In this document: positions 43,615 through 52,126 of the stretch, piece after piece
Numbering within the stretch: position 1 is the stretch's first letter
How the letters are laid out: the number at the start of each line of letters is the position of its first letter
Assembly: GCA_035294145.1 (NCBI GenBank)
Contig: DATGLL010000142.1
Location: 1 to 64,000 of the forward strand
From: CADDZO01 sp035294145
Lineage (GTDB): Bacteria; Chloroflexota; Dormibacteria; Dormibacterales; Dormibacteraceae
Length of the DNA: 64,000 bases
Direction of reading: 5' to 3'
Position numbers and translations under genes: made by a program
The notes under the pieces: generated by a model
The model's input: only the letters and a program-made list of their open reading frames with translations
Told to the model about the DNA's origin: nothing
The model's database searches: none

Positions 43615-45006
43615 TCAGGCCGTCTTGACGGCCGCCACCAGCTTGGTCAGCGACTCCCGGGCGTCCCCGAAGAGCATGACCGTCTTCGGGTCATAGAGCA
43701 GCTCGTTGTCGATGCCAGCGAAGCCAGGGCGCATCGAACGCTTGAGGAAGACGATGTGCTGGGCCTGGTCGACGTTCAGGATGGGCATGCCGTAGATGGG
43801 GCTGCCGGGCTGGTTGCGCGCCGCCGGGTTGACGACATCGTTGGCTCCCACGACCAAGGCGACGTCGGTCTGCTTGAACTCGTCGTTGATCTCGTCCATC
43901 TCTTTGAGCTGCTCGTAAGGGACGTTGGCCTCGGCGAGGAGCACGTTCATGTGCCCAGGCATGCGACCGGCCACGGGGTGGATCGCATACTGGACCTCGA
44001 CCCCGCGTCGCTCGAGCTGGTCGGCCAGCTCGCGCACCACGTGCTGCGCCTGGGCGACGGCCAGGCCGTAGCCGGGGACGATGATCACCCGGCGGGAGTA
44101 GGCGAGCATGGTGGCGATGTCCTCGGCAGAGCCGGAACGTACCGTCCGGTCACCGTCTGCGGCCAGGCCAACCCCCTCCCGGGGTCGCCCGAAAGCCCCG
44201 AAGAGGATGTTCGCCAACGACCGGCCCATGGCGTCGCTCATGAGCTTGGTGAGCAAGGTGCCCGAGGCACCCACCAGGGTGCCGGCCACAACCAGGGCGA
44301 AATTGCCCACCACGAACCCGCTGGCGGCGACGGCGAGCCCGGTGCAGGCGTTGAGGAGCGAGATCACGACCGGCATGTCGGCCCCACCGATGGGCAAGAC
44401 GAACGCGACCCCGAAGACCAAGGCGAGCAGCAGGAGGGCGACGAAGACCGGTGGAGCCCCGGTGACCCCTAGGACCAGCACGCACAGACCGAGAATGAGC
44501 AGCCCGAGCAGGGCGTTGACCGCCTGCTGGCCCGGATAGGTGATCGGGGTCCCGGTCATCAACTCCTGCAGCTTGGCGAAGGCGATCCCGCTGCCGGCGA
44601 ACGACACCCCGCCCACCACGATCGCGAACACGCTTGGGAACCCCGACTGAAGCGCGGGCCGGGCACCGTGCAGGCCCAGCAGCTCGGAGACCGCGACCAG
44701 CGCCGCCGCGCCGCCGCCCACGCCGTTGAACATCGCCACCATCTGGGGCATGGCGGTCATCTTCACCATCCGTGCCCCGACCGTCCCAATGATGGCGCCG
44801 AGCACGAAGCCCACGGCGCAGATCGTGGCCCCTGCCGCGGTGAAGGAGGGCCAGAGCAAGACCACCGTCCAGCCCACGGCCAGCGCCATGCCCGCGGCCG
44901 CGACCCAGTTCCCCCGACGAGCACTACGGGGCGAGCTGAGGAAGCGCAGGCCAAAGATGAACAGCACCGCAGCCAGCAGGTAGATGAGGGCAGTGGCGAT
45001 CGTCAT
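43615..45006 (-). CDS. pntB: NAD(P) transhydrogenase subunit beta
   Basis: The 463-residue subunit has an N-terminal part of eight to nine membrane helices and a C-terminal NADP(H)-binding domain with GYGLAVAQAQH (GxGxxV-type), the VAEANVPYEQLKEMDEIN-like segment, and the ending typical of PntB. It completes the proton-translocating enzyme that reduces NADP+ with NADH. Its ATG overlaps the pntAB stop by four bases. The operon order is pntAA-pntAB-pntB. Confidence 0.94.
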   Translation of the reverse strand: MTIATALIYLLAAVLFIFGLRFLSSPRSARRGNWVAAAGMALAVGWTVVLLWPSFTAAGATICAVGFVLGAIIGTVGARMVKMTAMPQMVAMFNGVGGGAAALVAVSELLGLHGARPALQSGFPSVFAIVVGGVSFAGSGIAFAKLQELMTGTPITYPGQQAVNALLGLLILGLCVLVLGVTGAPPVFVALLLLALVFGVAFVLPIGGADMPVVISLLNACTGLAVAASGFVVGNFALVVAGTLVGASGTLLTKLMSDAMGRSLANILFGAFGRPREGVGLAADGDRTVRSGSAEDIATMLAYSRRVIIVPGYGLAVAQAQHVVRELADQLERRGVEVQYAIHPVAGRMPGHMNVLLAEANVPYEQLKEMDEINDEFKQTDVALVVGANDVVNPAARNQPGSPIYGMPILNVDQAQHIVFLKRSMRPGFAGIDNELLYDPKTVMLFGDARESLTKLVAAVKTA

Positions 45007-45314
45007 CGGCCCCGCTCCCTCTCACCGCCGGGGGTGCGAGGCCTGAACATCTCCAGCATGCGGTCCGTGACCACGAACCCGCCCACCACATTAATGGTGG
45101 CCAAGAGCACGGCCACGAAGCCCAAGGCGATCGAGAGCGGGGTGTGGGCCCCGGCCGCGATCAGGAGCGCGCCGACCAGGATGATGCCGTGAATGGCGTT
45201 GGAGCCCGACATCAGTGGGGTGTGCAGGATGGTCGGGACCTTGGAGATCACCTCGAAGCCGACGAAGGCGGCCAGCACGAAGTAGGTGAAGAAGGTGAGC
45301 AGCGACTCGTTCAC
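45003..45314 (-). CDS. pntAB: NAD(P) transhydrogenase alpha subunit, membrane part
   Basis: The 103-residue protein has three hydrophobic helices with LAAFVGFEVISKVPTILHTPLMSGSNAIHG, the conserved start of the alpha-2 membrane domain. The C-terminal tail is charged. In this three-gene form of the enzyme the alpha chain is split in two. The GTG start overlaps the pntAA stop. Confidence 0.92.
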   Translation of the reverse strand: MNESLLTFFTYFVLAAFVGFEVISKVPTILHTPLMSGSNAIHGIILVGALLIAAGAHTPLSIALGFVAVLLATINVVGGFVVTDRMLEMFRPRTPGGERERGR

Positions 45315-46453
45315 GTCGAGGCCCTCGCCCCCTCGATCATCTGCCGCGCCCGCTCGTTGACGACCTGACCGGCGTGGGTGACCAGGCAGCTCCGGGTGAT
45401 CTCGTCCTCCATGTCGACGCGGACCTCCCCCGAGGGGGCGAGGTGGAGCAGGAGGTTGACCACGTTGCGCGCATAGAGCTGGCTGGCATGTACCGGCACC
45501 GTGCTGGGCACGTTGGTGGTCCCGTCGATCCAGACCCGGCCGACCTCGATCACCTGTCCCGGCTCGGTCAGCTCACAGTTGCCCCCGGTCTCAGCAGCGA
45601 GATCCACCACCACCGATCCCGGGCGCATACCGTGCACCATCGGAGCCGTGACCAGGATCGGGGCCCGACGACCAGGCACGTTGGCGGTGGTGATCACTAC
45701 GTCGGCCGCCGCCACCCGATCGGCCAGCAGCTCGCGCTGCTTGCGCAGGAACTCCTCTGTCTGCTCGCGCGCGTACCCCCCCTCCCCTTCCTGGCTCTCC
45801 AGCTCCAGCTCAAGGAAGGTGGCGCCGAGGCTCTTGACCTCCTCCTTGACCGCCGGGCGGACGTCGTACGCCTCCACCACCGCGCCCAGGCGCCGGGCGG
45901 TGGCGATGGCCTGGAGCCCCGCCACCCCCGCCCCCAGCACCAGCACCCGGGCCGGGGGAACGGTGCCGGCCGCGGTCATGAGCATGGGGAAGTACTTGCC
46001 GAGCCGGTTGGCAGCCATGAGCACAGCCTTGTAGCCAGCCAGCGAGGCCTGCGAGGAGAGCGCGTCCATGCTCTGGGCCCGGCTGATCCGAGGGAGGAAC
46101 TCGAGCGAGAAGGCGGACACGCCCTGGGCCGCCAAGGCCTCGACCACGGCGGGCTCGGTCGCCGGCTGCAGGAAGCTGATGGCCACGCTCCCGGCCCTCA
46201 ACCATGCCACCTCCTCGAGCGAGGGCGGCTGCACCCGGAGCACGATGTCCGCCTCGGATAGCAAGGCCCTCCGATCGGGCACAACCTCGACCCCCGCCTG
46301 ACGATAGGCATCGTCATCGAAGCCGGCTGCATCTCCGGCGCCGGCCTCGATCCCCACCTGGAAGCTGGCGTCCCTCAGCCTCCGGACGACATCCGGCACC
46401 AGCGCCACGCGCCGCTCGCCGGGGCGAGTCTCCTTGGGAACGGCAACTCTCAC
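45311..46453 (-). CDS. pntAA: NAD(P) transhydrogenase alpha subunit, NAD-binding part
   Basis: The 380-residue cytosolic subunit starts VRVAVPKETRPGERRVALVP and has the Rossmann motif VLGAGVAGLQAIATARRLGA near 170, followed by VEAYDVRP. This is the NAD(H)-binding component and is related to alanine dehydrogenase, but RISRAQSMDALSSQ and the adjacent pntAB/B settle the assignment. GTG 46453 is chosen because the frame upstream of it lacks family similarity. It is divergent from korA. Confidence 0.93.
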   Translation of the reverse strand: MRVAVPKETRPGERRVALVPDVVRRLRDASFQVGIEAGAGDAAGFDDDAYRQAGVEVVPDRRALLSEADIVLRVQPPSLEEVAWLRAGSVAISFLQPATEPAVVEALAAQGVSAFSLEFLPRISRAQSMDALSSQASLAGYKAVLMAANRLGKYFPMLMTAAGTVPPARVLVLGAGVAGLQAIATARRLGAVVEAYDVRPAVKEEVKSLGATFLELELESQEGEGGYAREQTEEFLRKQRELLADRVAAADVVITTANVPGRRAPILVTAPMVHGMRPGSVVVDLAAETGGNCELTEPGQVIEVGRVWIDGTTNVPSTVPVHASQLYARNVVNLLLHLAPSGEVRVDMEDEITRSCLVTHAGQVVNERARQMIEGARAST

Positions 46454-46573
46454 GTGTACCTGCACATGGTAGATGAGCCCCCTGCCCCCCCGCCGCGGAA
46501 TGCCACCGCCTCGCCAGCGATTCTGGGTGCGCAAGGGGAACGGCAGCGACGGAAGCAGAGGACGCTAAGAGGG

Positions 46574-46579
46574 TAGATT
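46574..46579 (+). promoter_or_regulatory. -10 element (TAGATT) for korA
   Basis: TAGATT lies 11 bases before the korA ATG, with no ribosome-binding site in between, so a very short or absent leader is likely. The opposite strand must hold the pntAA promoter in the same 137-bp gap. Confidence 0.4.
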
Positions 46580-46590
46580 GTAAGCTCGCC

Positions 46591-48402
46591 ATGACACCCG
46601 GGCAGATCATCAACGACCTCACGTTCCAGGCCGCCACCGTCAACGGCTCGGGCAGCCAGTCCGCCAACCTGGTGCTGACCCGCGCCATCTTCTCGATGGG
46701 CATCCCGGTGGCACCGAAGAACGTGTTCCCGTCCAACATCGAGGGCCTGCCCACCTGGTACCAGCTGCGGATCTCGGCCCGTGGCTACCAGGCCCGCAAG
46801 GGGGACCCGGACGTGCTGGTGGCACTGAATCCGGCCACTTGGGCCTCCGACCTGCGGTCGCTGCGCCCAGGTGGAGCGGTGGTGTATGAGGAGAGCTACT
46901 CGACGGCCGACGCCCGGGACGACGTCGACTACTTCCCGGTCCCCTTCGCCAAGTTGGCCAGGAGCGAGATTCGCCACGAGACCCTGCGCAAACAGCTGAC
47001 CAACATGATCTACGTGGGAGTGGTGGCCGGGCTCCTCCAGATCCCCTTCGACCGGATCGAGTACGGTATCCAGCGGGTCTTCCAGACCAAGCCCAAGGCC
47101 TGGCAGCCCAACGTGGACGCGGCTCGGGTGGGCTACGAGTACTGGCGAACCCACTTCGCCGACCGCCAGATCCGGTACGCCCTCCGGCCCATGCAGGGGG
47201 CCACCGACGGCCTGATGCTGATCGAGGGCAACCAGGCCGCCGCCCTGGGGTGCATCATGGGTGGCTGCACGGTGGCGGCCTGGTACCCGATCACCCCCTC
47301 CTCCAGCCTCTGCGAGAGCCTGTCGGCCTACGCGGACCGCTTCCGCGTCGACCCCGTCACCGGCGAGCGCAAGATGGCGATCGTCCAGGCAGAGGACGAG
47401 CTGGCGGCGGTGGGGATCGCGATCGGAGCCGGGTGGGCAGGGGCTCGAGCCATGACCTCGACCAGCGGCCCCGGCATCTCGTTGATGGCGGAGTCCGCCG
47501 GCCTCGCCTACTACGCCGAGGTCCCGGTGGTGATCTTCGACATCCAGCGTGTCGGCCCCTCGACCGGGCTCCCCACCCGCACCTCGCAGGGGGACGTGGG
47601 ATTCGTCTCCATCCTCTCCCATGGCGACACCCGACACCTCGTCCTGCTGCCGGGAACGGTTGAGGAGTGCTATGAGTTCGCCCAGGCGGCGTTCGACCTG
47701 GCCGACCGCTTCCAGACCCCGGTCTTCGTGCTCTCCGACCTGGACCTGGGCATGAACCTCTGGATGACCCGTCCCTTCAGCTACCCCGAGCGGCCCTTCG
47801 ACCGAGGGAAGGTCCTGACCGCCGACGACCTGGCCCGGCTGGAGGGACGCTGGGGTCGATACCGGGATGTCGATGGCGACGGCATCCCCTACCGCACCTT
47901 GCCCGGCACCGAGCACCCCGCCGCCGGGTACTTCACCCGTGGCTCCGGCCACGACGAGAACGCGAGGTACACGGAGGACGCGGAGGTCTACGCGCGCAAC
48001 ATGGACCGCCTGGCTCGCAAGCTGGAGAACGCCCGGGAGGCGCTCCCGGAGCCGCTGGTCGACTCCAGCGCCGCCTCCCCGGTCGGGCTCATCGCCTACG
48101 GGAGCACCCACCACGCCGTGGTCGAGGCGCGCGACCTTCTGGCCGAGCAGGGGTTGAAAGTGGACTACCTGCGGCTGCGTGCTCTGCCCATGGCCCGCTC
48201 GGTCGCCGACTTCGTGGCCGCCCATGAACGGGTCTACGTGGTCGAGCAGAACCGCGACGGCCAGGGGTACGACATCCTGCGGCTAGGCCTCCCCGCCGAG
48301 CTGGCCGGGCGGATGCGGTCCATTCGTCACTACGATGGCCGGCCGATCCCAGCCGAGGCCATCACGCGACCACTGCTGGAGCTGGAGGCTGTACCAGTCT
48401 GA
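46591..48402 (+). CDS. korA: 2-oxoacid:ferredoxin oxidoreductase, fused gamma/alpha subunit (KorA-like)
   Basis: The 603-residue protein fuses a gamma domain (about 1-190, with GSGSQSANLVLTRA) to the alpha/pyrimidine domain (about 210-600, with IEGNQAAALGCIMGG and WYPITPSSSLCE). This is the long KorA form of actinobacterial 2-oxoglutarate:ferredoxin oxidoreductase, which makes succinyl-CoA and reduced ferredoxin. 2-Oxoglutarate is the likely substrate, though pyruvate cannot be excluded. It overlaps korB by one base (TGATG). Confidence 0.92.
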   Translation: MTPGQIINDLTFQAATVNGSGSQSANLVLTRAIFSMGIPVAPKNVFPSNIEGLPTWYQLRISARGYQARKGDPDVLVALNPATWASDLRSLRPGGAVVYEESYSTADARDDVDYFPVPFAKLARSEIRHETLRKQLTNMIYVGVVAGLLQIPFDRIEYGIQRVFQTKPKAWQPNVDAARVGYEYWRTHFADRQIRYALRPMQGATDGLMLIEGNQAAALGCIMGGCTVAAWYPITPSSSLCESLSAYADRFRVDPVTGERKMAIVQAEDELAAVGIAIGAGWAGARAMTSTSGPGISLMAESAGLAYYAEVPVVIFDIQRVGPSTGLPTRTSQGDVGFVSILSHGDTRHLVLLPGTVEECYEFAQAAFDLADRFQTPVFVLSDLDLGMNLWMTRPFSYPERPFDRGKVLTADDLARLEGRWGRYRDVDGDGIPYRTLPGTEHPAAGYFTRGSGHDENARYTEDAEVYARNMDRLARKLENAREALPEPLVDSSAASPVGLIAYGSTHHAVVEARDLLAEQGLKVDYLRLRALPMARSVADFVAAHERVYVVEQNRDGQGYDILRLGLPAELAGRMRSIRHYDGRPIPAEAITRPLLELEAVPV

Positions 48403-49424
48403 TGAGCACGGTGCTGAATCGTATCGGGCTTCCCCGCGATGCCTACAAGGGGGCGGCGACCACCCTGTGCGCCGGCTGCGGGCACAACTCCATCACCAAC
48501 CATCTGATCAAGGCCCTGTTCGAGCTGGGGGTGGAGCCCCATCGGCTGGCCAAGATGAGCGGCATCGGATGCTCTTCGAAGACGCCGGCCTACTTCGTCG
48601 AGCGCGCGCACGGGTTCAACGGGACCCATGGGCGTATGCCCTCGCTCGCCACCGGGGCGCACCTGGCCAACCGGCACCTGGTCATGCTCGGCGTCAGCGG
48701 CGACGGCGACACCGTGGCCATCGGCCTGGGCCAGTTCATGCACCTGGTCCGGCGCAACGTCGATTGCACGTACATCATCGAGGACAACGGCACCTACGGG
48801 CTCACCAAGGGGCAGTTCTCGGCCACGGCCGACGTGGGTTCGGTCCAGAAGCGAGGAGCGGTCAACACCTACCAGCCCATCGACCCGTGCGCCGTGGCCC
48901 TGACCTTGGGTTGCAGCTTCGTCGCCCGTTCGTTCTCAGGGGACGGCAAGCAGCTGGTGCCGCTGCTCAAGGCCGCCATCGCCCACCGCGGGACCGCGGT
49001 CCTGGACGTGATCTCCCCCTGCGTGACCTTCAACGACCACGACGGCTCCACCAAGAGCTACGCCTACGTCAAGGAGCACGAGGAGCAGCTCCACGACCTC
49101 TCCTTCATCCCCTTCTTCGAGGAGATCCACGTCGACTACGAGCCTGGCACCTCCACCGAGGTGGTGCTGCACGACGGCTCCCACCTGGTGCTTGAGAAGG
49201 TCAGGGAGGACCACGACCCCACCGATCGCCTGGCCGCCCTGCGGCTCATCGAGGAGAGCCGCAGCAACGGTCGTCTCCTCACCGGCCTGCTCTACGTGGA
49301 CGAGCGCATGGAGGACTTCGCCACCCGCGAGCGGCTCCCTGAGCGTCCCCTCTTCTCCTTGGGCGAGGAGGACCTTCGGCCAGGTCGGGAGGCGTTCGAC
49401 CGGCTCATGGCCGAGTTCGCATAG
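48402..49424 (+). CDS. korB: 2-oxoacid:ferredoxin oxidoreductase, beta subunit (KorB-like)
   Basis: The 340-residue beta subunit binds thiamine diphosphate and one [4Fe-4S] cluster. The ThDP motif runs GVSGDGDTVAIGLGQ to EDNGTYGLTKGQ. Cluster cysteines are in LCAGCGHN and GIGCSSKTP, with another Cys further on (ISPCVTFN). It forms the enzyme with KorA. Its TAG stop overlaps the start of the DNA-glycosylase frame. Confidence 0.93.
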   Translation: MSTVLNRIGLPRDAYKGAATTLCAGCGHNSITNHLIKALFELGVEPHRLAKMSGIGCSSKTPAYFVERAHGFNGTHGRMPSLATGAHLANRHLVMLGVSGDGDTVAIGLGQFMHLVRRNVDCTYIIEDNGTYGLTKGQFSATADVGSVQKRGAVNTYQPIDPCAVALTLGCSFVARSFSGDGKQLVPLLKAAIAHRGTAVLDVISPCVTFNDHDGSTKSYAYVKEHEEQLHDLSFIPFFEEIHVDYEPGTSTEVVLHDGSHLVLEKVREDHDPTDRLAALRLIEESRSNGRLLTGLLYVDERMEDFATRERLPERPLFSLGEEDLRPGREAFDRLMAEFA

Positions 49425-50038
49425 ACGACCTAGAGCGCGCGGCTGAGGAGCTGGCTCGGCGCGACCGAGCGCTCGGGCGGTGGGTCCGGGCCCTCGGCCC
49501 GCCGCGTCTTCGCCCATCTCTGGAGAGCCCGCTCGCTGACCTCGTACGAGCGATCACCTTCCAACAGCTCGCCGGCCGAGCCGCCGCCGCCATCCACGCC
49601 CGCCTCATGGCCCAGCTCCCTGGAGGGGTCACCGCCCAAGGGATCCTCGAGCTGCCGGTCGAGGCGCTACGGGCAGCAGGGCTCTCGGCCGCCAAGGCCG
49701 CCTCGATCCGTGAGCTGGCCGCCCGTGTGGCCGGAGGGGAGCTGCCACTCGAGTCCCTGGCTTCGCTCCCCGACGAGGAGGTGGTGGCCAGCCTGAGCCG
49801 GATCCGGGGCATCGGCCGCTGGACGGCTGAGATGTTCCTCATCTTCTCCCTGCGTCGCCTGGACGTGTGGCCGGTCGGCGACCACGGGGTGCGACAAGGC
49901 TACGCCACCATCCACGGTCTGGGCTCGCCGCCGCGGCCGGGCGAGCTGCTTGAGCTGGGCGAGCGGTACCGTCCCTACCGCACGGCCCTGGCCTGGTACT
50001 GCTGGCGGGCCGCCGAGACCGTCCTGCCCGAGGAGTAG
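49421..50038 (+). CDS. AlkA-like DNA-3-methyladenine glycosylase with apparent AUA start
   Basis: The 205-codon coding region is an HhH-GPD DNA glycosylase. The N-terminal part has SPLADLVRAITFQQLAGRAA, the helix-hairpin-helix RIRGIGRWTAEM is at about 127-138, and the catalytic Asp154 is in WPVGDHGVR. Coding similarity continues to the korB stop (DDLERAAEELARRDRALGRW), yet the first canonical start is ATG 49607, which would remove 62 residues. Upstream of it there is no ATG, GTG or TTG in frame back to a stop at 49340. ATA at 49421 overlaps the korB TAG as ATAG, like the ATGA overlaps elsewhere. Initiation at AUA, a frameshift or an assembly error are possible. Confidence 0.8.
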   Translation: MDDLERAAEELARRDRALGRWVRALGPPRLRPSLESPLADLVRAITFQQLAGRAAAAIHARLMAQLPGGVTAQGILELPVEALRAAGLSAAKAASIRELAARVAGGELPLESLASLPDEEVVASLSRIRGIGRWTAEMFLIFSLRRLDVWPVGDHGVRQGYATIHGLGSPPRPGELLELGERYRPYRTALAWYCWRAAETVLPEE

Positions 50039-50059
50039 GGGGGCCGCCGGTCGGCCCCC
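50039..50059. terminator. Bidirectional hairpin between convergent genes
   Basis: A perfect 8-bp stem (GGGGGCCG / CGGCCCCC, 5-nt loop) begins immediately after the glycosylase stop codon and 17 bp from the end of the convergent Dabb gene. It can serve both strands. Confidence 0.6.
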
Positions 50060-50075
50060 TCCGCTGGCCCCTGGT

Positions 50076-50363
50076 TCAGATCCGGTACTGACAGCGCTCC
50101 ACTCGCTCGGCGATCGGCGCCAGCAGCTCCCGGCGGATGCGGTTGTGCTCCGGGTCGGCGTCGTAGGCACGGTAGGCGTCCTCGTCCTCGAAGTCGCCCA
50201 CGATTGCCACGTCCATGTTGCCGTCCCGCAAGCCCGCGTCCATGCCCATGGTGAGGGAACGCCGTCCGGGGCTGTTCACCTTCTCCAGGGCCTGACGCAG
50301 GCCCTCCACCGCCTCGGGTGGGGTACCGGGCTTGAGCTTGATGAGGACCACGTTGCGGATCAC
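50076..50363 (-). CDS. Dabb (stress-responsive A/B barrel) domain protein
   Basis: The 95-residue protein begins MIRNVVLIKLKPGTPPEAVE and has the Dabb pattern of a ferredoxin-like barrel: SLTMGMDAGLRDGNMDVAIVGDF, then FEDEDAYRAYDADPEH. Such proteins form dimers; some are enzymes such as olivetolic acid cyclase, and most have unknown roles. It has the full family length and appears to stand alone or lead the convergent strand. Confidence 0.85.
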   Translation of the reverse strand: MIRNVVLIKLKPGTPPEAVEGLRQALEKVNSPGRRSLTMGMDAGLRDGNMDVAIVGDFEDEDAYRAYDADPEHNRIRRELLAPIAERVERCQYRI

Positions 50364-50419
50364 GGCTGAAGTCTATGCGGCTCACCCCGCCCGGGGCTCA
50401 CGACCGCGAACGGCCCGGA

Positions 50420-50920
50420 TCAAGGGGAGGTGGCGAGGAGACGCTGGTAGAGCCGGTAGGTCGGCTCGTCGAAGGCCACCAGCCGGACCAGCTCCACCGA
50501 GCTCGGGGTGGAACGGATGGTCTCCACCGCGATCTGGGCGGCCAGCTCCCTGGGGAACCCGTAGGCTCCCGTGGAGATGGCCGGAAAGGCCACCGAGCGC
50601 GCCCCTAGCTGGTCCGCGACCTCAAGCGAGCGGCGATAGCAGGAGGCCAGCAGCTCGGGCTCGCCGCGGTCGCCGCCATGCCAGACCGGCCCGACAGCGT
50701 GGATCACCCAGCGCGCCGGCAACTTGAAGCCGGGCGTGGCCACGGCATCGCCGGTCTCACAGCCTCCCAGACGCCGGCAGGCCTCCAGCAGCTCCGGCCC
50801 CGCCGCCCGATGGATAGCGCCATCTACTCCACCTCCACCGCGCAGCGAGCGGTTGGCGGCGTTGACGATGGCGTCGACCGTCTCTCGGGTGATGTCGCCT
50901 CGTACCGCCTCGATCCTCAT
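50420..50920 (-). CDS. Macrodomain protein, O-acetyl-ADP-ribose deacetylase type
   Basis: The 166-residue protein is a single macrodomain with the family marks: VDAIVNAANRSLRGGGGVDGAIHRAAG (NAAN at 20-23), WVIHAVGPVW near 72, and FPAISTGAYGFP near 111. It probably removes the acetyl group from O-acetyl-ADP-ribose or ADP-ribose from acidic residues, in the MacroD/YmdB group. No ADP-ribosyltransferase or toxin gene is adjacent. Confidence 0.92.
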   Translation of the reverse strand: MRIEAVRGDITRETVDAIVNAANRSLRGGGGVDGAIHRAAGPELLEACRRLGGCETGDAVATPGFKLPARWVIHAVGPVWHGGDRGEPELLASCYRRSLEVADQLGARSVAFPAISTGAYGFPRELAAQIAVETIRSTPSSVELVRLVAFDEPTYRLYQRLLATSP

Positions 50921-50998
50921 CTGAGCGTGCCTCCCCCGCCAGCCGACGGGCGGCCGCCATCGGCGGCCACCGGTCGGCTCAGCATGTTGAGCGACGGC

Positions 50999-51967
50999 TC
51001 AGGCCGCTGGGAGCAGGCCCCGCATCTTCTCGGCCAGGTCGGGCTGGCGCAATCGCTCGAGGGCCTCGCGCTCGATCCTCCGGACCACCTCACGGCCGAT
51101 GCCCAGGCGAGCACCGATCTCCTCCAGGGTGCGCGGGTGCCCGTCGATGAGCCCGAAGCGGAGCTGGATGATCCTCCGCTCCCGGGCGCTTAGGGCCTGC
51201 AGCACCTCGTCCAGCTCGGCGCCCATCAACGCCTCCGCGGCTGCCGTCGAGGGGGAGACCGCGTTCTCGTCCTTGAGCAGCTCGCCCAGCTCGGAGTCCC
51301 CGTCCCCGATCGGGGTCTCCAACGAGACCGGCTCGCGGGCGATCTCGAACAGCCAGCGCACCTTGTCCGGCTCCAGGCCCATCTCCAGGCCGATCTCCTC
51401 CTCGCTCGGCTGACGACCAAGCTCGACCCGGAGCCGATCGCTGACGCGCACCAGCTTCCCGATCAGCTCGGCGTTGTGGGCCGGGATTCGGATGGCCCGC
51501 CCCCGATCGGCGATCGCTCGCTGAACCGCCTGGCGGATCCACCAGGTGGCGTAGGTCGAGAACTTGAAGCCCTTGCGGTAGTCGAACTTCTCGACCGCCC
51601 GCATCAGGCCCAGGTTCCCTTCCTGGATGAGGTCCAGGAGCGGGAGGCCATGGCCCTGGTACTTCTTGGCCACCGAGACGACCAGGCGCAGGTTGCTCTC
51701 GATCATCCGCCGCCGGGCCGCGCTCGAGCCGCGCTCGATCTCCTTGGCGATCTCCACCTCCTCCGCGGCGGTGAGCAGCCGGAACTGCCCGATGTCCCGG
51801 AAGTAGGCGCGCAGGCTATCGTCGAGGCTGGCGTCTTGCGACGCCTCCTCAAGCTCGGGGCCCGCGCCGAGGTCGTCGAGCTCTTCCTCACGGAGGAGCC
51901 GGGCCAGCTCCTCGGCCGCGGCGTCTTCGGTCACGGTCGCGTCGAATTCCTCAACCACGTCGATCAT
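50999..51967 (-). CDS. RpoD-family sigma-70 factor
   Basis: The 322-residue sigma factor has region 1.2 (SLRAYFRDIGQFRLLTAAEE), region 2 with the -10 recognition helix (GLMRAVEKFDYRKGFKFSTYATWWIRQAVQRAI), region 3 and region 4 with a helix-turn-helix near the C-terminus. It lacks the long region 1.1 of E. coli RpoD, so it is either a short primary sigma or a group-2 sigma. ATG 51967 has a TAGATG -10 ten bases upstream. The frame upstream of it has no family similarity. In this position it is not linked to dnaG. Confidence 0.92.
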   Translation of the reverse strand: MIDVVEEFDATVTEDAAAEELARLLREEELDDLGAGPELEEASQDASLDDSLRAYFRDIGQFRLLTAAEEVEIAKEIERGSSAARRRMIESNLRLVVSVAKKYQGHGLPLLDLIQEGNLGLMRAVEKFDYRKGFKFSTYATWWIRQAVQRAIADRGRAIRIPAHNAELIGKLVRVSDRLRVELGRQPSEEEIGLEMGLEPDKVRWLFEIAREPVSLETPIGDGDSELGELLKDENAVSPSTAAAEALMGAELDEVLQALSARERRIIQLRFGLIDGHPRTLEEIGARLGIGREVVRRIEREALERLRQPDLAEKMRGLLPAA

Positions 51968-51977
51968 GCAACTTCCG

Positions 51978-51983
51978 CATCTA
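51978..51983 (-). promoter_or_regulatory. -10-like element before the sigma-factor gene
   Basis: On the minus strand TAGATG lies ten bases before the sigma-factor ATG, without a ribosome-binding site between. It follows the spacing seen before other genes here. Confidence 0.3.
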
Positions 51984-52126
51984 CCCTGAACGTTACGCGC
52001 GCCCCATCTCTTCCGTGCCATGGCCACCGGCGCGCTCTGTGCCTGGCCGGGGAGCTCCCGGAACCTTGACGTCCGGATCGAAGGAATCACCAAAGCGTCT
52101 GTATCACTTACAAGTAGAGAGAGGCG

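Noticed and set aside
46450..48225. A 591-codon minus-strand open frame
   Set aside because: It is antisense to korA and lacks any recognisable domain.
50999..51967. Stress-type (SigB/ECF) sigma factor
   Set aside because: Regions 1.2, 2, 3 and 4 match the RpoD family, including the full -10 recognition helix, and no anti-sigma gene is adjacent.
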